Source of the DNA: Basidiobolus meristosporus CBS 931.73
Lineage: Eukaryota > Basidiobolomycota > Basidiobolomycetes > Basidiobolales > Basidiobolaceae
DNA length: 21,596 bases
Assembly: GCA_002104905.1 (NCBI GenBank)
Contig: MCFE01000987.1
Coordinates: forward strand, 1-21,596
Direction of reading: 5' to 3'
Made by a program: the position numbers and the translations under genes. Of this stretch, positions 1-11,140 are shown in pieces (positions within the stretch are counted from its first letter, which is position 1; each line of letters opens with the position of its first letter). Below the pieces are notes generated by a model. It had not been told where the DNA came from and searched no databases. It saw only the letters and a program-made list of their open reading frames with translations.

Positions 1-1
1 C

Positions 2-357
2 AACTAACATATTGGATGCCATGATGGTAGTAATAGCTGTGCAACACTTCATCGTATACCCATGCACCTGGATATTATCCCGTTGCATTACTATACATAG
101 TTTGCCAAAGGAGTATGCCCCGCCTAGTATGGGCCACATCCATTCTACTTGGATCATGGGGGTTTGTGTAGCACCAGCCGTACATTCCCTTACTCTCCTG
201 GCCATGTATAGCTTGATTCGTGATCCGGTTAGCGCGCCTGCATTTTATTGCCATGCCACTACTGCCTTTACATTTGGTGATTCTCGCCACCAAGTATTAA
301 TGAAATCATGGCGATCATTTCAGCCATACAAGACCGGAACATCCCACTCACTTGTTT
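2..357 (-). pseudogene. Unidentified decayed coding trace at window edge
   Basis: One minus-strand frame reads from about 357 to the window edge with only two stops, TGA at 320-322 and TAA at 245-247. The translation looks protein-like (tryptophan-rich stretch WWRESPNVKAVVAW, later GGAYSFGKL). The segment carries normal CpG, unlike the DNA that follows from about 530, so it is probably the eroded end of a gene cut by the window. A plus-strand frame (12-503) is also open but has no recognisable motif. I do not recognise a family, and chance openness is possible. Confidence 0.22.
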
Positions 358-530
358 GCATATCTCAGGTAGGCCGCTCAAGATTGCATGATCGTGTTTG
401 TTTCTCTCTACCCTTGAGCAATCCACGCCACCATGCGGAGCAACTGACTAATTTGCATCCTGGCTTGGTAGTTGTCTGTAGAAATCTAGGCTGTTACCGC
501 TAGATAGCAATCATGATCTAAATCAAATTT

Positions 531-3500
531 CCCTTGCAATAACAATCAGGGGAAGGCAAGGAAATTGAAACCACCTAATCCACTTGTTCTCCCAAACATT
601 TCCAATACCTCCAAAACTCTTACTACAGTAACCACCCTCATCACTTTGCTGTCAATTCCCACAAAGACTCAGCAACCCCATGCATGGTGTGCTGATCAAA
701 TACAAAGATCAACCCAACTAAAAAGGTAGCTATTTATCAACCTCTGAATTTCCGTATCTCTGCAATCCATTGCATCTACAGTGGAGTATTTGTTTCTTAC
801 CTGACAGCAGGCATCTAAAAACAAGCCAAAGTTGCATCCTACCCAAAGCAAGTGCCGGAATTTTCCTAGATTTCCTAGATATATTGCAAGCTTAAAGCAT
901 GCTACAATACAGCATAGAGAAGGCTCTACAAAGTAGGGATATTCTGGAGGTTGTCCCTGGCATGCTTTTTCTAGTGAGATCTTGTTTGTAGTACACCAGT
1001 TGTCAAGATATCACTAAGTATATGTGATATATGCTTTGTATCTGGTCCCTTCAAGATGCATTTGGCAATATTGATTTCAACAAGCAAGAAGTACAACTAG
1101 CTGCTATAACAGCTTACTAATTACTAATCACAAGACTCCACCAAGAATTTCTGCAAGTTATAAAGGATTCACCCAAGATCTGGTTTAAAAACATCAGTTA
1201 ATTTCCAGAATCAAGGTGGGTCTAAAAGTTATCAATATTTTTTAAGCTTGACCAAAACCCCTAGAGCTTACCTACAGACTTCTGGAACCTTCCTTTGACA
1301 TTCTTATCACTGGCATTATAATCTATCTTTCAAAGTACAGATATATAATCCAAGCTCAATGGAGTAAATTGCATCAAGTCTGTTGTCACACAATATGAAG
1401 CAACCACTGAGACAGCTGGAGCCACTATCCAGTGCATATACAAAGATTATGGATGGGGAACAACTCAAGGAACAATATGCCTGGATACTCATGATTGCTT
1501 TGAAGTAAAATGCATGTATGGTCAAGCAATAAGCTCAGTAATCCCTGGTGTTGTGCTTCAACATATAAAACTTGACCAATTCAACTCTTTTAGAAGATCT
1601 AGTACCCTAACTGATTTTCCCCAACCCAAACATAACTAATCCCAGTTATGGCTTATTTTCTCCCATCTCAGAATCTATTTTTGGCCATCTCACCTGATCA
1701 ATTTTCAAATGGTCATTACATCATTAACTGATCTGCCAAGCCATTCCAGGTGATTAGTCATCTGAGATTTATCCAATCACTTTGCAGTTGCCAAGACATC
1801 AGCTGATTGATGTTGCAACTTTCATTTATCTTATGTTCCTATCAACACCCAAATTGATTTCAATTAATCCAGTCTCTTAGTGCTTACTAATTTGACTTGA
1901 TCAGAGAAGTACAAATAAAGCTTACTGAGCCTTTTGGTTTAGTGTGTTTCTCAAAAAATCAAAATTGCGTCTCAGCAAAATTAAGAATTCAACAATTCTG
2001 TCTATTTACTACCCAAGCTTAGCATATGTAGCACTCACAAGAAAACCAAACCTGGCCTGCATAGCAAGCCAACTCTGTTGTCTTTATTGCCAAACCCTGC
2101 TTTATTCAAGACCAATATTAGACCAGATCCTTTCTGATTATATTTCCACCACTATCTGATAACTCTAAGATTCTGCACTTAATTGCCCCTTCAGTTCAGT
2201 TACACCATTCAAGAGCTTTATTACAATTTTCTCTTGGATGCAACACCTGGGCAAAGATCTTGAACTTGGGAAACATCTGATAATCAGCTGGTACTCTAAC
2301 AGTCCCTAAGAAGCCAGTAAAGAAAAGTCCAGCAGAATGCCATCATAATACTAGCTGAATACAACCATCCAAGAAGTGACAAATCTCAACATCCCAGGTA
2401 CCAGCTTCATAGTGCACAATCAGATATGTTTTCCAGAGGGAGACTAGGCCTACTATCATTCATACCATATTTGGTAAGCAGCTACCACCAACCCTCACCA
2501 AAAAGTCAATCAGATGCTTCAAGAAAAAATACCAGCTGAATACCAGCAAAATACCATCAAATATCAGCTAAAAGTTAAATAAATTACAACTTTGAGATCT
2601 TTTGAAGGGATTATTTTGCTGGCAATTGGCTGGCGTTTTTTTCTTTGAGCATCTTATTAACTTTTTAGTGAAGGTGGTGGGTAGCTACTTACCAAATCTT
2701 GCATGAATGATAGTAGGCCTAGTCTCCACCTGCAAAACATGACTGCCTCTCTACCAAGCAGCTAATAACTGAGATATTCAGAGTTGTAAGCTTTGGGAAG
2801 CTTAGAACTCAGTTGATATTAGGTTGGCTTTACACTAGCCTATTCTTAACTCTTCTTGTAGGGTATATGATTTGCCACCAATGAACCCCTGCCCAATTTT
2901 ATCTTTTATATTGATACTTCAACCTGGGTGTTCAGAACCAAGAGTGAAGCCTGCTAGATGTGCAATCTGTATGCTTTGGTATCAAAATATGTGGGAGAGA
3001 TATTGAATGTATTTGTCATGTATAGGTCAATCTTAAATTCACCACTAGCCAACCAGGGCAAAGATTCCTCTGACCTTGTTTAGAGAATAATCAAGTTCAG
3101 CAGCCACTGAATACACACTCAAGACTCACTCAGAATATATATTACACTAAGCATGTATAACAATGCAGTAACTTAGTATTCAGTGTATCAAGTATAGCTG
3201 AATTGGTTTGAATTGGATGCAAATCCATGGGTACTGATTAGATCATATTTCAAGCAGCTATTGCCACTGGGGGTTCCGCAATGATAGAGTCTATCACCAA
3301 AACACCAATGAAAATAGCACTTTATGACAGCTTATCAGATCAGTATTAATTAGTTATATCAATTGTTCTATGAGCCCATAGCTGTTAAAATTCAAAGTCT
3401 GTTACTTCAAAAGGGGAATACTTTGGATATATGAAGTTGTTGCCTTTTGAATCCTCTAGTAAGTCATAGCCTTGCTGGCTCTGCAGCTAGGACACCCTCC

Positions 3501-5700
3501 TAATAGCAGAAGAATATCAATCTAATGCAAGCAGTAGCTGACATATTTCAGCTCTAGTAGTGAGTACAATACTTTACAGAAATAGCTGCAAGATAGTGAG
3601 CTAAGGATCAAGATATGGTTTTCACAGATTGTGCCTTTGATAATCAGACAACAAAGCCAAAAACCAAGTTTGATGCTTGATATATTTACCAGATGAAGAA
3701 TGCTAAACTATCAGCCAAGTTGGTGGTTCACAAGATACAGAGTGCATTGGGTCTTTATGAGCCAAAAGAGTCTGATAAGCTTAATGCTGGTATATATGTC
3801 CAGTCAAGAGCAAGCCCTTAAATTAGCCACAAATTATTTGCCAACACAGAAATAGGCATATTGAATTAATCAGGAAGTGTATAGAAATATCATTGTACTG
3901 AATTAGAAGAAAATTAAAGTCAAGATTAACTGAGAACTGAACATTTCAAACTAGCATTCTGAATCATATCTTAGTGTAGTGGTTCACCAGTAGATGTGAC
4001 TTAAGTGGGAGGAGTTTATTGCAATGAAGACTATGCAAAAATTAGGTATAGACAGTAAGGCTTCTAGTCCGGAATAAAAATATCTGGCTCTGATGAAAGT
4101 GTAAAACCTTGTTTAAGGACCATGCTAAGCCTTAAATATTTCCTGTATAGAGAGTGTACAAGCCAAAAATTGGCTGCTAGCTCATAACAGAATAAACAGT
4201 ATAATAGTCTATAAGAACTATACTTTTAGAGTGGAGTCAAGGCAAATTGCCTATACTTTTAAGTGCAAATCCTAAAGTTGAGCAGAAACATGACATTTCC
4301 ACTCAAAGATATGGCAGTTAAAGGTTAGTGACTTCCTTCTTTTATGTAAGCCTTTATGATTAGATCTGAACCCAAATTAACTTTGCAAAATTGTCTACAG
4401 AATTTAAAATCAAGCTCATCAGAGGTTGTAAAATCCCCACATAGCTATTTAAACCATCCTTATTGTATTGCTATTGCTAACTGAGCAAAGCTCTGAGGTA
4501 CAAACACCTTACTTGAGCTCAACAAACAACAAATCAATATCATGCAATGCCTCTAGATCTCATTGTACAATGAGGTGCATAGCTTGAACACTTAAAAATT
4601 AGACATGTTTGACTTCTGTGCTGTTTCTAGTCACTACACAGTATGTTTACTGTATATATCCGGATTCTATACGCTAAAGTACCACAAAGTGTGCTGATGG
4701 CAGCAACTTGAAGAGGTATCAAATAAAGATAAGCCTACCAAAGTGCAAATTACCCATGGGTATAACCACTGTTGCTGCTGTATGAGCTTATTGAGATAAA
4801 AGAAGTGATAGGAAAACAAGTAGGCAATAAAACATCCACTTTGTCATTGATAGGACATTTGGGTGGAACTGCTACTTTATATTGCCTTGGCACATTAAGT
4901 GGATAAAGCATGACTATTGAAGTACTAGAAGCATGATCAATTTGGTGCCTTTGGAGGACTTGAAGTCTCTCATATCCCAGGTAACTGATAATTAGGCAAA
5001 ACCATTATGTTAATTCTGAATTCATTGCAAATGCCACATCTTGCTCAATGTTGCTGACATAGTGTTAGCATTCTAAGGTTTGCTAATCATTGGAGATGAC
5101 TGGGAGGACCAGTGTGCTTTATGACTTACCCTTATTTACTACCCTAAGTGTAGCAGTGCTTGCACTCTCCCTGCAAGAAGTTTCAAACTTCAAGCTCATT
5201 TGATAATACATCAGCTTCTTGATGGTATTGTATTGGTACCATACTGGCATTAAGCTTCAGGTTCCCCCCCCCCAATATACTAGTGTTGAGTATATATGGA
5301 AGTAATGAGTGATGTAGTACCAGTTAGGTATTAAACATATATAATGTAGCCACTACCTAGAAATTGTGTCCCATTGTCTACCAGGTTACTAATACCAAAT
5401 ATACTAACAGTTGTAAGCTTATAGATGCTTAGAACTCTGCTAGCATTTGATTCAGTTTTCTCTTTGGGTTGTATTTGAAAGACAAAGGTTGGCAAGGAGC
5501 ATCATATCCTAATATGAGGTCTAAAGTTACAAGCATTTTGTATTGCCAAACAGCATACTCTTAGTACATGGGTTCTTGCAGATATTTGAGCTTTATATAA
5601 GGATATTTGGATTTAGGGAGCAACTAAAAATAGGAATGTATAGCAGCAGCCAAAAGAAGAAGTCTATAGCAAGTAGCATAAGTATATTAGCATAAGGAAC
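531..5700. other. CpG-depleted AT-rich gene-free block
   Basis: No convincing gene is visible on either strand; open frames are short and motif-free. A hand count finds about 8 CpG in 541-5700, while CpA and TpG remain common. The neighbouring methyltransferase gene alone has about 37 CpG in 816 bp. This is the mark of old repeat sequence in which CpG cytosines were converted to T, rather than of the CpA-targeted RIP known from Neurospora. Embedded structures are the foldback element at 2424-2738, a 28-bp motif pair (2783-2810, 5410-5437) and a C10 run at 5264-5273. Confidence 0.8.
2424..2738. mobile_element. Foldback (MITE-like) element, about 315 bp
   Basis: The two ends are inverted copies. 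The sequence from about 2427 pairs with the reverse complement ending near 2738, with 35 of 38 matches over the outermost stretch and a shared core AGACTAGGCCTACTATCATT. Pairing continues inwards with lower identity to about 2553 on the left and 2612 on the right, leaving a short AT-rich centre. No transposase frame fits inside. I could not identify a convincing target-site duplication, so the family is unassigned and the outer limits are approximate. Confidence 0.65.
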
Positions 5701-6096
5701 CCTAATGGTAACAATTGCCTTAGTGCACAATCGCTCGGATGTATAAACACAGCATAGCCACTGTATGCTCATTAGCTAACAGAGTCCTTAGAGGTGATGA
5801 GAAGAATTGTCAGTCCGTAAGCCAGTCCCAATTCTGTGCAACAAATGGCCAATGTGAAACTGTCAGTAAAATTTGTAAGGCCCCTCAAGGATGCCTTTAC
5901 ATTGCCGCGGACCTTGTCACAGCCTTCAGAGTTGACTGTAGCACAGAAGCCCCTATCATTGAGGTCATGGTAGTTGTAATAATTATAAATGGAATAAAGA
6001 CAAATATGAAGAGCAGTACGTCATCACAGAAATTATGCAATTCAAAAGTGAGGAATTGCCTAGAGAATGATACGCGTAGCAATGCAGTATTTGCTC

Positions 6097-6105
6097 TATA
6101 TAAAA
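6097..6105 (+). promoter_or_regulatory. TATA box of the methyltransferase gene
   Basis: TATATAAAA lies 80 bp upstream of the ATG at 6185. This spacing favours that ATG over the in-frame upstream start at 6113, which would lie too close to the TATA box to be transcribed in full. Confidence 0.55.
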
Positions 6106-6184
6106 CCTTCAATTGATAACGTACTCGACGTTAGCCTTTCCAAAGATCAGCACACACAATAGCATCTCACAAATTTCAATCACA

Positions 6185-7000
6185 ATGGCGGCAAGCAGCG
6201 AAAATAATCAGTCCGGGACAAGCCAGCGGGAGTATGAAAAAAGCCGCTTTGAAGTGCCTCACCACATTCTGAGATCAGAAGTTGTCTATGGTGATGGCTT
6301 TCAGAGCCCTGGTGGTCTAACTGCCTTCCAGCAAACTATAATACCTGAGTTGCGACCCTGGAGTGGTATTCGTGTGCTAGACATTGGATCGGGCCTAGGT
6401 GGTGCTGCCTTCTATTTGGCTGCTGACCATGGAGCAAAGGTGGTTGGAATCGACTTGGCGGAGACAATGATCTCAATCGCGGAGAGCCGTCGTGCCCGAC
6501 TTGACCCATGTGGAAATACGCAGTTTATACATGGGGATATATACTCTCACACCCTGGAGGCTGCCTCTTTTGATGCAATCTATACCCAGGATACGCTAAT
6601 GTATGAGGCTTACAAGCCAAAGGTGCTGGCCCGCTGCCGGGAACTACTTAAGCCAGGCGGGGTGTTGGTAGTCAATGACTTTTGCTATGGACGGAGTACG
6701 AAGGAATTCGAGAATTATTTGGACATATCCGGCCTCCATCTTATTTCGATTTCTTCATATGAGGAGGTTTTACGTGGTGCAGGGTTTGAAACGGTGAGGG
6801 CGCAGGACATCAGTAAAACCACGGCCCACCGTTTACAACGGGATATGAGTACGTTCCTCACTGGAGCCAAACAAAACGCTGATATTTCTGAGGAGGATGT
6901 TCACCACCTTGTTGAGCGCTGGCACCGCAAGATTGATTTTCTTGAAGCTGGTGTACTGACTCAGGGATTGTTCCGTGCAACGGTGCCTGACTCTCCGTGA
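6185..7000 (+). CDS. SAM-dependent methyltransferase, phosphoethanolamine N-methyltransferase-like
   Basis: A single-exon gene encoding 271 aa, probably cytosolic. It is a class I Rossmann methyltransferase: motif I VLDIGSGLGG (residues 64-73), the acidic end of beta 2 in VVGID (86-90), HGDI (116-119), and LKPGGVL (155-161). The YGDGFQSPGG segment before motif I (35-44) and the C-terminal half with its late WHRKIDFLEAG stretch follow the layout of phosphoethanolamine N-methyltransferases, which add methyl groups from SAM to phosphoethanolamine. The length is right for a single-domain member. A small-molecule N- or O-methyltransferase of the same subfamily acting in secondary metabolism is an equally good reading. 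The start at 6185 has a good context (CACAATGG) and is 80 bp from a TATA box. The gene is CpG-rich and undamaged, unlike its flanks, and an alpha/beta hydrolase follows on the same strand. Confidence 0.85.
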   Translation: MAASSENNQSGTSQREYEKSRFEVPHHILRSEVVYGDGFQSPGGLTAFQQTIIPELRPWSGIRVLDIGSGLGGAAFYLAADHGAKVVGIDLAETMISIAESRRARLDPCGNTQFIHGDIYSHTLEAASFDAIYTQDTLMYEAYKPKVLARCRELLKPGGVLVVNDFCYGRSTKEFENYLDISGLHLISISSYEEVLRGAGFETVRAQDISKTTAHRLQRDMSTFLTGAKQNADISEEDVHHLVERWHRKIDFLEAGVLTQGLFRATVPDSP

Positions 7001-7137
7001 GAGTCGTAAAGCTGGTAAAGAAAAGGTTGGCTCGCATATTGCGGCTGTTTTGGGCATGAACGTCGCATTCTTAACAGCTTATAGCTGTAAGTCCGGTAGC
7101 TGTCGGATGGTTAAGGAAAAGAACAATTTACAAGGCG

Positions 7138-7143
7138 AATAAA
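7138..7143 (+). terminator. Polyadenylation signal of the methyltransferase gene
   Basis: AATAAA about 140 nt after the stop codon, in an otherwise non-coding stretch. Confidence 0.4.
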
Positions 7144-7871
7144 TAAGCAACTCATCTAGATCAATTTGAAGATAAAGATCATTGCCATGAAAAAGACAAG
7201 TCCCAGACGGTTAGATTTGTGAGACTTTGGCAGCAGAATATTATGGCTTTAATGATGAACTAGGTGAAGAACCAATATAAAGTAAACTATTCAGTCTGTT
7301 AACCAAGTTTAAGCCATTCATAGCCTCTCTAGAAAAGAATTCTGATGATTTCACTATGGCATATGCTGAAGGAAGAGTGCATTGCAAGCGACTTCGAAAA
7401 CCGCAACGATGGTGTTTGTTTTGAACTGGAAAGACACCCTATAAATGGTACTACAGAGTAGCGCTGAGCGATGCTAATGGAGACTAAAGGCAGAAGAGGA
7501 TGACAAATGGCAATATAAGGATTGTCAGTGGTCATGATATATGCAAAATATTCTCGCACCATCAAAGCGCCGGATGAGTCAGTGGCCTCGGTTTGCGCTA
7601 TTGGTGCTTGTGCTCTGGCGTAACAGGAATCTTGAAACTGGACTGTGCTAAGCACCAATTTAACTGATCCATACCAAAGGTCAAGTAGGTTAAAACCAGT
7701 CGGCTCTGGAGAGCGTTATCATAGCTTCAACTCGATGTATGGCTGGATCGTGGGCAGATACTATAAGTAAGCACGTGCCCCGCAGCATAGCATTTGCTAA
7801 CAGTTGTGCAGGTGTATCCAACACTTCTGTCTTGGAACAATACCAAACTTAGCAAGGCAACCGCTCATCAA
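7144..7871. other. Intergenic, no confident gene
   Basis: CpG-bearing spacer between the methyltransferase and hydrolase genes. A 109-codon minus-strand frame (7329-7658) is open but has no motif I recognise and no clear start context. I treat it as non-coding or as an eroded remnant. Confidence 0.5.
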
Positions 7872-7879
7872 TATAAAAA
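7872..7879 (+). promoter_or_regulatory. TATA box of the hydrolase gene
   Basis: TATAAAAA lies about 57 bp upstream of the ATG at 7929, a normal spacing for a fungal gene with a short leader. Confidence 0.55.
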
Positions 7880-7928
7880 GGGCTGATACTCAAGTATAAC
7901 ATGCAGCACCGCCCTAATTTTCCTTCCA

Positions 7929-8820
7929 ATGACATCTTCCTCAGATTCAGCTCTACACTGGACTAGTACGGCATCTATCGAGCCTAAAAGTCCTACACTT
8001 GTCTTTCTCCACGCGTCATGGATGTCATCAGCCATGTTTGACGAGACAATCGCTCATCTCTCTCCTGCACTACCACAAACAAATCTGATTTGTGTTGACC
8101 TTAATGGCCATGGGGAAACAAGAAATGGGCGGAAGCAGTTCACCTACTGGGATCAGGCCGATGATGTAGTCAAGTTGATGGTATGTGCGCTCTTCGCCTA
8201 TCCAAATATATAAATGTTCATCGCTTACGCATGTCCAGGACCATTTGAAATTGGAGAAGGCCATTTTCGTTGGCATCTCCATGGGAGCTAGCATTGCTCT
8301 GCACCTAGCCCTCTCCCATCCTTCCTATGTGGCGGCTTTGGTCATTATGGCTGCTACGGCTCGATCTCCTACTCCACAGCAGAAAGACGCCTTCAATCTG
8401 TTGGGCCGGGTTTGGACATCCACTCAGACTCCGTCGGATGAGATCATGAACGCGGCTATGCAATCTTGGGGTGGAGACCCAGATGTGAATGGCCCACGGG
8501 CTCAACGTATCAAGAATCATTGGGTGAATCGTCACTCTGGAGCCGAAAATATCAACGCTATTCTCCAAAGTAATCAAGAACGTGAGGATATTTTGCCTCG
8601 TTTAGGACTCATTCATGCCCCTGTCCTGATGGTGCACGGCGAGCGTGATGAGACTTACAACCTTGAAGGCGCCGAGGCGATACGGGATCATCTTCACAAC
8701 ACTTCGGTGAGGTTTGAAGTGATCAAGGAGAGTGGGCATCTGGTGATTTGCATGAGACAGAGTGAAGATGTTTCAATGATGATAAAGCAGTTTGTGCAGG
8801 AGATCGCCGTCGCAAATTGA
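7929..8820 (+). CDS. Alpha/beta hydrolase, two exons
   Basis: Exons 7929-8180 and 8239-8820 join in phase to encode 277 aa. The fold is alpha/beta-hydrolase-1. There is an oxyanion-loop FLHASW near residue 27, a VDLNGHGET strand-turn, the nucleophile elbow GISMG with Ser98, the acid in HGERDE (Asp221), and the base in ESGHLV (His251). The spacing Ser-Asp-His is typical. The family includes esterases, lactonases, C-C hydrolases and epoxide hydrolases, and the substrate cannot be read from the sequence. No signal peptide or membrane segment is visible, so it is probably cytosolic. Without splicing the frame ends at 8213, just before the nucleophile, so the intron is required. It is undamaged and shares strand and neighbourhood with the methyltransferase. 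Confidence 0.85.
8181..8238 (+). other. 58-nt intron in the hydrolase gene
   Basis: GTATGT donor, CAG acceptor and a CTTAC-like branch site near the 3' end. Removal joins codon 84 (ATG) directly to GAC in phase 0 and restores the hydrolase core immediately before the nucleophile elbow. Confidence 0.8.
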
Positions 8821-8869
8821 GCCAAATCAACTATCAGTACATTTAGCACGGTTATCCTTCCACATATCT

Positions 8870-8875
8870 AATAAA
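8870..8875 (+). terminator. Polyadenylation signal of the hydrolase gene
   Basis: AATAAA 50 nt after the hydrolase stop codon. Confidence 0.45.
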
Positions 8876-9210
8876 GAAGAAAGTCCAACATTGCTTTGGA
8901 TACTTATTGTTGGAAATTTCTTTCACTGGCATTCCCAGGAGTACAGGCGCTGCTAGATTTCGTGACATCATACTTTGAGCCTGAGATAGGCTTTAGGGAG
9001 CTACTCCCATGTCTATTAGACCAGAACAGAGGGGAAAAGAAGTTCTTTAAGCTTTATAGAGTAGGCTCCGCTAGCTGCTCTAGAGGTTCCTAGGCATGCA
9101 GGATTACACCAATCTTTCAGACCATCAGCTCTTCTGTGACATTTATGCCCACTAAATGTTTTGGCGTCAACAAAACACATGTTGTGCAATAAGTGAGTCT
9201 CTCATCGCCA

Positions 9211-9535
9211 TCAGCTGGGCAGAGGGTCCGCAGAAGAAAGTAGGGGGCCATGGCCATTCCATCTTGAATATGCCAAGGTCTCTAAGCACATATTGTGAGT
9301 CCAGAAACAGTTGTTTTGGTAGTAGTGCAACTCCAGGTCCGATCTCCCAAATCGTCTCATAAATGGCTCTACAAAGCGTGCTGGGACCTCACCATTCCGG
9401 GTCAATATTGCGCCTTGGGTTTCGATTACTAATCCGAGTAAATACGCTTGTTTCTTCGATAAACAAAAGCATGACTTGAAACTACCCCTGGTAGATACCC
9501 AGATGGAGGAGGAGTGTCTAGCCAGGTAGTTATCA
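9211..9535 (-). pseudogene. Gene fragment, conserved-hypothetical-like
   Basis: A minus-strand frame is open for about 108 codons from a stop near 9546 down to TGA at 9211, but it lacks an ATG near its start. Its translation is strongly protein-like (GAILTRNGEVPARFVEPF, then RRFGRSDLELHYYQNN), resembling the style of fungal hypothetical proteins that follow F-box regions. That resemblance is an impression only. No domain can be named. It has normal CpG and ends head to head with the reductase relic, whose ATG is about 55 bp away. It is most likely an exon or truncated remnant. Confidence 0.35.
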
Positions 9536-9591
9536 CGCTAATGCCTTGTGACATGCTTCGACCTTCTGGTACTTAATTATAACACACTAAA

Positions 9592-10684
9592 ATGACTTCT
9601 GTTCCTCCGGGAGGCCTGATTCTGGTTACTGGTGCCAACGGCTATATTGCCAGCGTCACTACCCAGGTTTTTCTGCAGCACGGCTACCGTGTTCGTGGCA
9701 CTCTCCGGTCGGTCGTATCCAATACATGGATGAAGGCGTACTTTGGCCCCCGCTTCAAGCTTGTTGAGGTGCCTTTGATCAGGTTCTTAAAGGTATGGAT
9801 GGAGTTGCCCACATGGCCATGGGCACGGATATGAGCCCACAACACCATGATATCATCAAAGTGACCATTAAATCCAATCACATCAGCTTATAGAAGCTAC
9901 CGCGAAGGAACGAGGCGTAAAGTGCATTGTAATAACGTCATCCATAGCCGGGTGTGCTCTCCCCGCAACTGGTACACCGTATAAGATCAGCTCGACTACA
10001 TGGAACACTGCAGCTGTTGAATAAACTGCCGAGCCGTGGAGTGGAGAGTGCAACCCTCGTTGGCATGGAATTCTGCTTTACAGGGCTTCAAAGGCGCGAG
10101 GAGAGCAGGAAGCATTTTCACGGGTGCGTGAGAATGAACAGACCTTCTCCTTTAATACTGTCGTACCAAATGTAAACTTTGGCATCACCATATCACCTGA
10201 GAACTTGAGCTATCGCAGCTCCTCAGCAGTCATCAATGCGGTCGTAAAGGGCTATCCCGCTGCACCGTCAATTGTGCCATCCCAATAGTATATCGACGTC
10301 AAGAACACGGCATTGCTGCACTTGGGTGCCTTGACCATCGATAAAGTGAACGGAGAACGTCTGATTGCTATGGCAGGAAGATATACCTGGATGCAAATCC
10401 TGGAGATTATGCGTCAACATTTCCCGCAAATGATCATGCTGAAGTCAGTTGATGAGCCGGTGGTAGATGCGGGTGAAGTCGATAATGCGCATAGTGTCGA
10501 GGTGCTTGGGAAGATAGGCAAGAGTGGAGGGTTTACGTCGTTAGAAAATAACATTATCAAGGTTCTGGATATGATCATTGCGAATCAATCTAAGAATGTA
10601 CCCAAGGCAAGAATAGATCCATACTACGAGTCTCTTAATACAAATCAGCTGATAGCGATGTTCAAGATATATCATGTGCAATGA
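9592..10684 (+). pseudogene. Broken NAD(P)-dependent extended-SDR reductase
   Basis: A relic of an aldehyde/ketone reductase of the extended short-chain dehydrogenase family (dihydroflavonol-reductase/GRP2-like). The first frame starts at ATG 9592 and shows the nucleotide-binding motif TGANGYIA (residues 13-20). The homologous reading then moves to a second frame at about 9771 (GMDGVAHMAMG) and a third from 9887 to the stop at 10682-10684. The third frame contains TSSIAG, the catalytic YxxxK (YRASK, 10079-10093) and two internal stops, TAA 10022-10024 and TAG 10286-10288. Several codons appear lost at the first frame change. Introns could explain one break but not both stops, and no good GT-AG pair is evident at the breaks. 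The combined length of about 360 codons suits an intact ancestor. An AATAAA overlaps the stop codon (10684-10689). Confidence 0.8.
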
Positions 10685-10689
10685 ATAAA

Positions 10690-11140
10690 TAGCAAGACTA
10701 ATCATGCCATTATACCTCTAGCCAACGTCGGGGTAGCAGGGCTACCTTGCACTGGGGTCCGGTAAGCGATGTGGATATTGGGTGTCAGCAATCTCTACAT
10801 GTATGACGTGCGTCGGGCATTCACCTTGTATGCGGAAGTCAACAGCGACATTCCTGGGGGAAGCCTGAAGAGTTGAGTGACCATTTGTGCGCACATGCAC
10901 ATGGCTATATGTTTGCAATACACTCGGCCAGTCACTACAGGGTGGCTTATGAAATTTCTCTGACTATTTCCCACTACAGCACACGATTGGGTCAGGCATT
11001 AGGTCTGTGCCAAACAATCGAACATTTAGGGGAAATGAGCCCGTGAAACATGACGTCGAGTATTCAGGCGCAGAGTGTTGTCGATTCAAATAATTGGCAC
11101 TACCTATATTATTCTTGAATTCTGACAGGCCAGCTCGCAC
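10690..11140. other. Non-coding, CpG-normal tail of the gene island
   Basis: No gene is visible. CpG is frequent up to about 11135 and then almost vanishes, marking the right edge of the island. A small perfect hairpin GGTAGC-AGG-GCTACC lies near 10731-10745, without a run of T after it. Confidence 0.45.

Noticed and set aside
12-503. 163-codon plus-strand open frame
   Set aside because: No domain, signal or homologous feel. The opposite strand reads more like decayed protein, so this is probably a shadow or chance.
5264-5273. Run of ten C as a possible structured element
   Set aside because: A single homopolymer without further C-runs; most likely simple slippage.
5739-6116. 125-codon plus-strand frame with several cysteines before the methyltransferase
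   Set aside because: It overlaps the methyltransferase TATA box, lacks a signal peptide and has no ordered cysteine pattern. Probably upstream non-coding DNA.
6113-6184. Upstream in-frame ATG for the methyltransferase
   Set aside because: Only 8 bp past the TATA box and in poor context, so the transcript should start after it. ATG 6185 is preferred.
7329-7658. 109-codon minus-strand frame between the two intact genes
   Set aside because: No recognisable motif or promoter, and similar in character to other chance frames.
10731-10745. GGTAGC-AGG-GCTACC hairpin as a terminator
   Set aside because: Intrinsic terminators are not used by RNA polymerase II, there is no T-run, and short perfect hairpins arise by chance.
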